Shown in pieces: positions 58,334 to 64,000 of a stretch of DNA of 64,000 nt. Under the pieces are notes generated by a model. The model ran no database searches. It was not told the DNA's origin and saw only the letters and a list, made by a program, of their open reading frames with translations. The stretch lies in the NCBI RefSeq assembly GCF_009789535.1, contig NZ_WSUT01000006.1, positions 16,238 to 80,237 of the forward strand. Direction: 5' to 3'. This stretch comes from Sphingomonas carotinifaciens. GTDB lineage: Bacteria; Pseudomonadota; Alphaproteobacteria; Sphingomonadales; Sphingomonadaceae. Both the position numbers and the translations under genes were made by a program. Position 1 is the first letter of the stretch. Each line of letters starts with the position of its first letter.

Positions 58334-59140
58334 CTAGGCCAACACCGTTTGCGCCTTATTATATGAATCCGTTAGCGGTTGCGGATCAATTTGAGCTTCA
58401 CGCTCCCGACGATCGACAGCCGCGCCGAGCTTCGCGAGAATCTTGCCGAGCGAGCCACTGACGGTCGCCTCGGCGAGCTCACGGCAAGACAAGGATTTCA
58501 GCATGTACCGGGTGTCGGCTTCGCGATCCGCGTAGCGCTGCACCTCGTCTTCCGGAAGCGGGGCGGGGCGTAGCCAACGTGGAAGGTAGGAGAGCACGCG
58601 TTCCGGAAGAAGCGGACGATAGGCGTTCGAGGTTTGCTCGTAGCGCGGGCCTGGTCCCTGACCGGCAACACGATTGAACCGGCGCTGCCGGACCAGGAAG
58701 CCGATTGCCTCGAGGATCGCGAGTGCTCGCCCGATCGTCGCGCGTCCGAGCCCTGTTGCGTCGGCCAGATAATCGTAGCTCGGGAAGACCCTGCCGCGGT
58801 TCAGTCGGGCGAGCGTCAGGATTTCCTCGTAGACGCGCACGGCGCTTCCGGTGAGCCTCGCGATGACGCGCTCGGACGTGGTCAGGATCTTGGCGCCAAG
58901 GCGGGCGTCGCGGCGGAGGCGGCGCGCTGCGTCCAGCGTCTTGCGCGCGACATGCAGCAGCCGATCGGTCTCACCTTTCGCCGGCACGGCGAAGAAGGCC
59001 TCCTCAAATGTGCCGGCTTCCACACTATCGCGCAGCACAGGGGCGCCCGTGCGATGCACGGCGCCCGACCTGGCCGGCTTGCGCCGGATGGCGACGCCTG
59101 CGAGCGCCGCGAGGGTCGCATCCCCCACCGATAAAGCCAT
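58334..59140 (-). CDS. Winged-helix protein of the replication region
   Basis: 268 residues from ATG 59140 (AGGAGGGTGGAAG upstream). Winged helix near the middle: YEEILTLARLNRGRVFPSYDYLADATGLGRATIGRALAILEAIGFLVRQRRFNR, then a Pro-rich region. Proteins of this kind accompany RPA-type replicons; it may act in copy control or as a second initiator. Downstream of the main iteron set. Confidence 0.75.
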   Translation of the reverse strand: MALSVGDATLAALAGVAIRRKPARSGAVHRTGAPVLRDSVEAGTFEEAFFAVPAKGETDRLLHVARKTLDAARRLRRDARLGAKILTTSERVIARLTGSAVRVYEEILTLARLNRGRVFPSYDYLADATGLGRATIGRALAILEAIGFLVRQRRFNRVAGQGPGPRYEQTSNAYRPLLPERVLSYLPRWLRPAPLPEDEVQRYADREADTRYMLKSLSCRELAEATVSGSLGKILAKLGAAVDRREREAQIDPQPLTDSYNKAQTVLA

Positions 59141-59418
59141 CTTCCACCCTCCTTTTCGGAGGCCGGGACCAGGCAAAACTCGTCCGTGGCGCGAAGCGCG
59201 CTCCCTTGAACCGAGGCTCGGAAACCTCTATGTCAGGAGTGTCTAAGGTCTCCCGTTTCACGCTTGCCGGCGTGCGACATTGAGATTTCAGGGTGCCCGG
59301 CCTTCGTGCCGGGCATTCGTTTATGTGGTCACAGCCGTTCCCCGCTGTGCCGATCGCTGCATGCAACCGGCTCTTCACCATTTGTGCAGGATAAGCCGCG
59401 TCCCCGAAACAGTTACGA

Positions 59419-59543
59419 TTCGTGCTTTCGGCGACCAGAGGCCGGAAAAGTTCGTGCTTTCGGCGACCGCATCAACATGCGTTCGTGCTTTCGGCGACCC
59501 GGCTTCGTGCTTTCGTCGACCTAAGTTCGTGCTTTCGGCGACC
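59419..59543 (+). repeat. oriV: Iteron cluster, five copies
   Basis: TTCGTGCTTTCGGCGACC at 59419, 59451, 59482 and 59526, and a copy with one change (TCGACC end) at 59504. Spacings 32, 31, 22 and 22 nt are near multiples of the helix turn. Typical origin iterons bound by RepA. Confidence 0.88.
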
Positions 59544-59596
59544 GGTAGTCGAATCGACTTCTCGCTGATTCGGAAAACGCGAAACGGCTCTGCCGG

Positions 59597-60457
59597 TCAG
59601 CCGGCATGCAGCAATGGTTGCGGCGTAATCCGGATGCTGTCCTTGGTGCTCGATCGGCGCGGACGCCGATCAGACGCAGTCGGGCCGCTGTCGTTCAAAA
59701 CGAAATTGAAGCCAGGAACGGCATTAGCGTCGACGATACCCTTGAGGACATAGCGGAATTGCTTGAGCGGGCTTTGATAGCCAAGCTGCAATCGCAGGTC
59801 CTCCAGCTCGATTTCGACGGGACCATTGATGCAGGCAGAGCGCGCCACTTCGTACAGACGGCGCTCTACGGGCCCGAGCTGAAAGTAGTTAGGGTCATAA
59901 TCCAGCACCCGCCGGTCGCGGAGGATCGCGCGGTAGAGCCAATCGCAAAGGCGCACCTTCACCGCCTTTAAGCGCTTCTCGCCGGTCTTGGTCTTCGAAT
60001 AATGGAGCTGCGCCTCGGACAACCAGGAGAAGAAACCTGCCTGGCCTTCGCCGCCTGCTTCGATGTCCGTCTTGATCTGCGTGCCCTGCAAGCGCTCCAA
60101 CGCGTCGGACAAGCGCGAGTAGGAGCGTGCCGAACCGTTGACCCCGGTGACGCGGAAGAGATCGTGAGCCGTGAAGTAAAAGTCTTGTCCAACCTGATGG
60201 CCAGCATCGAGCTTGGCGACCATCAAGCTCGCGATATAAAGCAGAATTTCCTTGTCGTAGATCGTCGCCACACCCTTGGAGGTGGCGACGATCTCGATCG
60301 ACACGCTTTCGGTCCTGTAGGCGAGGGGCTTGGTCCACTTGCCCTTGCTCAGCGCGAAAAAGGGAAAGGCCATGAGCGAGCGTTCGCCGCGGACCTCGGT
60401 CAACAATGGGCTGTCGAGTGCGAACAGGTCACCTTGCGGCTGCGACGCGTCGCTCAT
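59597..60457 (-). CDS. repA: Replication initiator protein A (RPA family)
   Basis: 286 residues. RPA features: ERSLMAFPFFALSKGKWTKPLAYR, ATIYDKEILLYIASLMVAKLD, FYFTAHDLFRVTG then YSRLSDALERLQGTQIKT, RRVLDYDPNYFQLGPVERRLYEVAR. Two winged-helix-like halves. Flanked on both sides by iterons that it should bind. Confidence 0.92.
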   Translation of the reverse strand: MSDASQPQGDLFALDSPLLTEVRGERSLMAFPFFALSKGKWTKPLAYRTESVSIEIVATSKGVATIYDKEILLYIASLMVAKLDAGHQVGQDFYFTAHDLFRVTGVNGSARSYSRLSDALERLQGTQIKTDIEAGGEGQAGFFSWLSEAQLHYSKTKTGEKRLKAVKVRLCDWLYRAILRDRRVLDYDPNYFQLGPVERRLYEVARSACINGPVEIELEDLRLQLGYQSPLKQFRYVLKGIVDANAVPGFNFVLNDSGPTASDRRPRRSSTKDSIRITPQPLLHAG

Positions 60458-60491
60458 GCCGATCGGCTCGCGATCCGGGTCAAAGCCTGTT

Positions 60492-60657
60492 GGTCATCGA
60501 AAGCACGAAGACGAAGGCTTTCGGCAGGGCTGAAGGCCTCGGCAACCGCGCCGACCGGCGCGAAGTTCGTGCTTTCAATGACCGAGACCTGGTGAAACGT
60601 CTTCCGCAGAACCGGCGCTGCACCCCGGTGCAAAGCCGCTTCGTGCTTTTGATGACC
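60492..60657. repeat. Second iteron group upstream of repA, three copies
   Basis: TTCGTGCTTTCGATGACC (minus strand, 60492-60509), TTCGTGCTTTCAATGACC (60566-60583) and TTCGTGCTTTTGATGACC (60640-60657). They share the first ten bases and the TGACC end with the origin iterons but have a changed centre. The inverted copy lies 35 nt before the repA start and may repress repA. Confidence 0.82.
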
Positions 60658-60810
60658 GGCATGCTGGACCGCGATCCCGTGTCTCTCAAACGATCGATTT
60701 TGATCCGCAGCCATGTGAGAACGTCTAGCAGGCGTGGCGCGTGTATCAAAACACATTCTCGATTGCGATCGGTCGTGTTAGGCACGTGAGATGAGTTTTG
60801 AGAAGGTGCC

Positions 60811-61389
60811 ATGCTGATCGGCTACGCGCGGGTGTCGACCCCCGAACAGGATCTGACGCCGCAGCTCGACGCCCTGCGTGAAGCGGGGTGTGAGCGGACC
60901 TTCAGCGACAAGGCGAGCGGTGCGAAGGCGAACCGGATCGGCTTGGCCGAAGCCCTGTCACACGCTCGCGCCGGCGACGTGCTGGTGGTCTGGAAGCTCG
61001 ACCGGCTCGGCCGAACGATGAAAGGCCTGGTCGACCTTGCGGCGGAGTTGGCGGACCGGGGCATCGGTTTCCGGTCGCTGACGGATGGCATCGATACCGC
61101 CGGCACCGCCGGCAAGCTCGTCTTCCACATCATGGCGGCGATGGCGGAGATGGAGCGGGACCTGAACCGCGAGCGCACGACGGCCGCACTGATGGTGGCG
61201 AAGCGCGAGGGCAGGGTAGGCGGCCGCAAGACAGTGATGACGCCCAAGCGGCTCGAGGCGGCCCGTAAGCTCCTGGCCTCCGGAATGCCGATGCGCGAGA
61301 TCGCGCCGGCGATCGGCGTCTCGGTCCCGACGCTCTACCGCCACCTTCCCGCGCCGGAACAAGAGGCGATCAGCGCGGAAGGGGTATAG
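60811..61389 (+). CDS. Serine resolvase/invertase
   Basis: 192 residues. Catalytic Ser in GYARVSTPEQDL (Ser9), VVWKLDRLGRT, MAEMERDLNRERT, then the Hin-like DNA-binding end GMPMREIAPAIGVSVPTLYRHL. Probably resolves plasmid multimers; a res site could lie in the 350 bases upstream, not identified. Confidence 0.92.
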   Translation: MLIGYARVSTPEQDLTPQLDALREAGCERTFSDKASGAKANRIGLAEALSHARAGDVLVVWKLDRLGRTMKGLVDLAAELADRGIGFRSLTDGIDTAGTAGKLVFHIMAAMAEMERDLNRERTTAALMVAKREGRVGGRKTVMTPKRLEAARKLLASGMPMREIAPAIGVSVPTLYRHLPAPEQEAISAEGV

Positions 61390-61400
61390 CACCGACCGGA

Positions 61401-61808
61401 TCAGTCGGCGTCGAACGCGGTTAGAATGGGGCAGGGGCCTTCCGAGCCCGACCCACATTCATGAGCAAGCCGCTGGAGTGATGCGCGGACGCGCTTCAGC
61501 TCCTGGATCTTTGCATCCAGCGCCGCGATCCGCTCGTTGGCAAGCTGGCGTGCCCGAGCGCGATCGTCGGTCGCGTCCAGCGCCACCAGTTCTCCGATCT
61601 GCTCCAACGTGAAGCCAGCGGCCTGCGCCGATCGGATGAACCGGAGCCGGCGAACATCGTCTGCTGTGTAGCGGCGAATACCGCCATTCGAGCCCGATCC
61701 TTCAGGCCTCTCCGGCGTCTCGAGCAACCCTCTGCGCTGATAATAGCGGACCGTTTCTACACCGACGCCGCCCTCGCGCGCGAGCCCCGCAATTGTCACG
61801 TCGGCCAT
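61401..61808 (-). CDS. MerR-family regulator, CueR-like metal loop
   Basis: 135 residues from ATG 61808. HTH TIAGLAREGGVGVETVRYYQRRGLLE. Metal loop Cys118-(7)-Cys126 then PIL, the length and end of CueR; the third Cys near 79-82 of MerR or ZntR is absent, which fits a monovalent copper/silver sensor. Faces the glutaredoxin-MauE gene across the operator at 61812-61843. Confidence 0.85.
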   Translation of the reverse strand: MADVTIAGLAREGGVGVETVRYYQRRGLLETPERPEGSGSNGGIRRYTADDVRRLRFIRSAQAAGFTLEQIGELVALDATDDRARARQLANERIAALDAKIQELKRVRASLQRLAHECGSGSEGPCPILTAFDAD

Positions 61809-61811
61809 GCC

Positions 61812-61843
61812 TTGACTCCGTACCATGGTACGGCCCCTATATA
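61812..61843 (+). promoter_or_regulatory. MerR-type promoter of the glutaredoxin-MauE gene
   Basis: TTGACT (61812-61817) and CTATAT/TATATA (61837-61843), spacer 19-20 nt. The perfect dyad CCGTACCATGGTACGG lies at 61818-61833. Confidence 0.82.
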
Positions 61844-61870
61844 GGTGTCGCGAACATGGTGGAGAAGAAC

Positions 61871-62623
61871 ATGGCGACCGCGGCGCCCAAGAAGGCAACG
61901 ATCTACCGCATGGTGATGCCGACGCACACCTGCCCCTACGGCTTGAAGGCAAAGGACCTGCTGCACCGACGCGGCTACGAGGTCGAGGACCATTGGCTGA
62001 CGACGCGCGAGGAAACCGACGCATTCAAAGCCGAGCACGGGGTCAAAACGACACCCCAGACCTTCATCGGTGGCGAGCGGGTAGGCGGCTACGACGATCT
62101 GCGCCGGTTTTTCGGCAAGACCGTGGCCGACCCCAAGGCGGTGACCTACCGGCCGGTCGCGGTTGTGTTTGCGATGACGGCATTAATGGCGCTGGCGGCC
62201 AGCTATGCCGTGCTCGGCACACCCTTCACGGTACGCGCCGGTGAGTGGTTCATCGCCTTCTCCATGTGTGTGCTGGCGCTGTTGAAGCTCCAGAACGTCG
62301 AGAAGTTCGCGACCATGTTCCTCAACTACGACTTGCTCGCGAAGCGCTGGGTGCCATACTCCTATATCTACCCCTACGCGGAAGGCGCGGCGGGCGTGCT
62401 GATGGCGGCCGGCGTGTTGACCTGGTTGTCGGTGCCGATCGCGCTGGTGATCGGGACGATCGGGGCGGTCTCGGTCATCAAGGCCGTGTATGTCGACAAG
62501 CGCGAGCTGAAATGCGCGTGCGTGGGCGGTGACAGCAATGTGCCGCTGGGCTTCCTGTCGCTCACCGAGAACGTGATGATGGTCGCCATGGCTATCTGGA
62601 TGGTGCTGGGCGTCGCGCACTGA
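61871..62623 (+). CDS. Glutaredoxin-MauE fusion membrane protein
   Basis: 250 residues from ATG 61871 (GGAGAAGAAC upstream); ATG 61856 is an alternative. N-terminal glutaredoxin domain with THTCPYGLKAKDLL (single Cys active site) and KTTPQTFIGGERVGGYDDLRRFF. C-terminal four-helix MauE/DoxX-type membrane part with KCACVGGDSNVPLGFLS. It may pass electrons to periplasmic thiols under metal stress. Controlled by the divergent CueR-like protein. Confidence 0.85.
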   Translation: MATAAPKKATIYRMVMPTHTCPYGLKAKDLLHRRGYEVEDHWLTTREETDAFKAEHGVKTTPQTFIGGERVGGYDDLRRFFGKTVADPKAVTYRPVAVVFAMTALMALAASYAVLGTPFTVRAGEWFIAFSMCVLALLKLQNVEKFATMFLNYDLLAKRWVPYSYIYPYAEGAAGVLMAAGVLTWLSVPIALVIGTIGAVSVIKAVYVDKRELKCACVGGDSNVPLGFLSLTENVMMVAMAIWMVLGVAH

Positions 62624-62691
62624 TCTGGTGCAGCGTCCCGGCGCAGCCTAGAAGGGGTCATGACATAGAACGGGCACGAAACTACGCTTAG

Positions 62692-62830
62692 CCTGTCGGA
62701 AAACCCATGCCGGCCCATTTCCCCACATGCTGGCTATCCGACAGGGATTATCGCCTATGTCGCGAGGGGGATACGAGCGGTTGCTTTGGTGGCACCCTCG
62801 AACGACGGCAATCAGATGTTTTCCGACAGG
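62692..62830. repeat. Inverted repeat pair with TCCGACAGG units
   Basis: CCTGTCGGAAAAC (62692-62704) and GTTTTCCGACAGG (62818-62830), a 13-bp perfect inverted repeat 113 bp apart. An extra TCCGACAGG lies at 62737-62745. No coding gene inside. Could be a small mobile element, or binding sites for an unknown protein. Confidence 0.55.
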
Positions 62831-63052
62831 TTCAAGCGTCCCGTTTCCCCGTTGATCCGGCACTATTTCGGGAAAAAGCAATCGGGAACAGCATTCGGGA
62901 ACGCTCGCCCCGGTGGCCCTGATCCGACCTCACGGGATGCACCGTCGTTCTCGATCAACCTTCCCAATCGGGAAGGCTGATAACCGGCTCACCCATGGAA
63001 TAAACCCGGACGAGCGTCGTCTATGCTTTCAGGACTGATGCGCCGGAGGCTT
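62831..63052. other. Intergenic region with hairpin before the DUF305 gene
   Basis: No supported gene. CCTTCCC-AATC-GGGAAGG (62960-62977) forms a small hairpin; three copies of (C/T)GGGAA occur between 62869 and 62910. No copper ECF motif was found. Confidence 0.4.
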
Positions 63053-63436
63053 ATGCATAGACGAAACTGGATGCTGGGTCTGACTGCTCCGGCCCTACTT
63101 ACAGGCGCAGCCGCGGCCTCCCCTGCCGATGGCTACGCCAGCATAGTGTCTGCCGCGATGGACCGGATGATGGCGGGCATGATGGTCAAGCCGTCCGGCG
63201 ACGTCGACCGCGACTTCGTGGCGATGATGCTCCCGCATCATCAGGGCGCCATCGATATGGCGGTGGCGGAGCTGCGCTATGGCCATAACGAGCAGCTCAA
63301 GCGCATCGCGCAGGAGATCATCATCGACCAGCAGCAGGAGATCGCCGCCATGAAGCTGGCGATCGGTCAGCCGCTACCCCCTTCGACGCCAGCCCCGACG
63401 CAGGGCGGCGACCACCATAGCCCTATCGAGCACTGA
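63053..63436 (+). CDS. Exported DUF305-family protein
   Basis: 127 residues from ATG 63053 (GGAGG just upstream); ATGs at 63023 and 63038 are alternatives. Signal peptide (RRNWMLGLTAPALLTGAAAA), then FVAMMLPHHQGAIDMAVAELRYG and a helix, HH motif as in DUF305, His-rich end. Two nt before the beta-propeller gene, so one operon. Confidence 0.88.
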   Translation: MHRRNWMLGLTAPALLTGAAAASPADGYASIVSAAMDRMMAGMMVKPSGDVDRDFVAMMLPHHQGAIDMAVAELRYGHNEQLKRIAQEIIIDQQQEIAAMKLAIGQPLPPSTPAPTQGGDHHSPIEH

Positions 63437-63437
63437 C

Positions 63438-64000
63438 ATGATCCGGACCATCCTGCGCTCGGCCGCCTTGCTGATGAGCGCCGCACCGGGCCTCGCCATG
63501 GCCCAGCAGGCGCCGTGGAACGCTAAGGACATGCCCGTCAGCCACCGCGACCGCGTCTATGCGTCTGAACAATTCTCCAACACGGTGTCGGTGACGGACC
63601 CGGCCGACAACCGGCTGCTCGGCGTCATCAAGCTCGGCGATCCGCAGCCGATGAACTTTTCGCCGCTCTACAAGGGACAGGTGCTGGTCCACGGCCTCGG
63701 CTTCTCGCCGGACGGGAAGACCTTGGCGGTCGTGTCGATCGGATCGAACGCCGTGTCGTGGATCGACACCGCCACCAACACGGTCAAACACACGACCTAT
63801 GTCGGGCGCAGTCCGCACGAGGCGTTCTTCACGCCAAACGGCAAGGAGGTGTGGGTCACGGTCCGCGGCGAGGATTATATCGCCGTGCTCGACCCCACGA
63901 CGTACAAGGAGACGGGGCGCATCAAGACGCCCGGTGGTCCGGGCATGACGATCTTCTCTCCCGATGGCCGGTACGGCTATGTCTGTTCGTCGTTCAATCC
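63438..64000 (+). CDS. YncE/YVTN-type beta-propeller protein (cut by window edge)
   Basis: At least 187 residues with a signal peptide (RTILRSAALLMSAAPGLAMAQ). Propeller blades: VYASEQFSNTVSVTDPADNR, GLGFSPDGKTLAVVSIGSNA, VSWIDTATNTV and FTPNGKEVWVTVRGEDYI. Periplasmic; commonly linked to copper and DUF305 genes. Its C-terminus lies beyond the window. Confidence 0.88.
   Translation, partial: MIRTILRSAALLMSAAPGLAMAQQAPWNAKDMPVSHRDRVYASEQFSNTVSVTDPADNRLLGVIKLGDPQPMNFSPLYKGQVLVHGLGFSPDGKTLAVVSIGSNAVSWIDTATNTVKHTTYVGRSPHEAFFTPNGKEVWVTVRGEDYIAVLDPTTYKETGRIKTPGGPGMTIFSPDGRYGYVCSSFN

Noticed and set aside
59419..59543. CRISPR-like array
   Set aside because: Repeats are 18 bp with 4-14-nt gaps beside repA; these are iterons, and there are no cas genes.
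60680..60810. res site of the resolvase
   Set aside because: Some AT-rich half-site-like words occur, but no three-subsite arrangement could be drawn.
1..64000. tRNA, rRNA or insertion-sequence genes
   Set aside because: No cloverleaf-type, rRNA-like or transposase sequence was recognised on either strand.

Overview
The window looks like part of a conjugative, metal-resistance plasmid of a sphingomonad-type alphaproteobacterium (Sphingobium/Novosphingobium/Sphingopyxis range). The grounds are uniformly high GC and a compact style with many 4-nt ATGA/GTGA gene overlaps. There is also an RPA-type initiator with iterons, ParAB, a complete-looking virB/virD4 set and a MOBP-like relaxase. The host assignment is inference from gene content; no rRNA or tRNA is present.

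Layout. 1-16.6 kb is metal resistance. It holds a copper block: DUF305, PepSY, copBA, a three-gene sigma/sensor/anti-sigma unit resembling cnrYXH, copCD and a Cys-rich Csp-like copper-storage protein. A second block is a czcCBA efflux operon with three cation-diffusion-type transporters, facing a MerR-type regulator. 16.7-20.9 kb is a plasmid accessory block: SRAP, a Fic/VbhA toxin-antitoxin pair, DUF3768, a CxxC protein and an HNH protein. 20.9-24.0 kb is arsR-arsC-acr3-arsN2-arsH. 24.2-37 kb is a patchwork of plasmid-maintenance and defence or anti-defence genes: ParB-like, ArdC-like, PemK/MazF-like, a putative PD-(D/E)XK nuclease, SNase-like, a primase-like CHC2/Toprim protein and several regulators. 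37.1-49.7 kb is the type IV secretion operon (virB1-B11, virD4, an EexN-like lipoprotein). 49.8-53.2 kb is a three-gene ABC-ATPase/middle/nuclease-effector system of ABC-3C type. 53.4-55.1 kb is relaxase, mobC and an oriT candidate. 55.2-60.7 kb is parAB, an RHH regulator, ssb, a winged-helix protein, repA and iterons. 60.8-64 kb is a resolvase, a CueR-like regulator facing a glutaredoxin-MauE fusion, then a second DUF305 gene and a beta-propeller gene cut by the right edge.

How it fits together. Five promoter-like sites with TGAGGG, exactly 15 nt, then GCGTA sit upstream of the copper genes and of the sigma-factor unit itself. They predict one ECF regulon for the whole copper block. The sensor keeps the full five-residue spacing of the CnrX cobalt/nickel site. 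In the backbone, a 20-bp palindrome (GGTGTGCCACGTGGCACACC, resembling ParB parS) occurs eight times between 20.8 and 55.2 kb, mostly at gene ends and module borders. Three ~180-bp structured leaders with compensating base changes precede DUF3768, the ParB-like gene pair and ardC. The nic-like sequence CTATCCTGCC predicts that parB, parA and ssb enter the recipient first.

Three genes (PepSY protein, virB6 and a small gene at 35.6 kb) look interrupted by single-base shifts, so either real decay or assembly indels should be kept in mind. No transposase gene, tRNA, rRNA or CRISPR array was seen.
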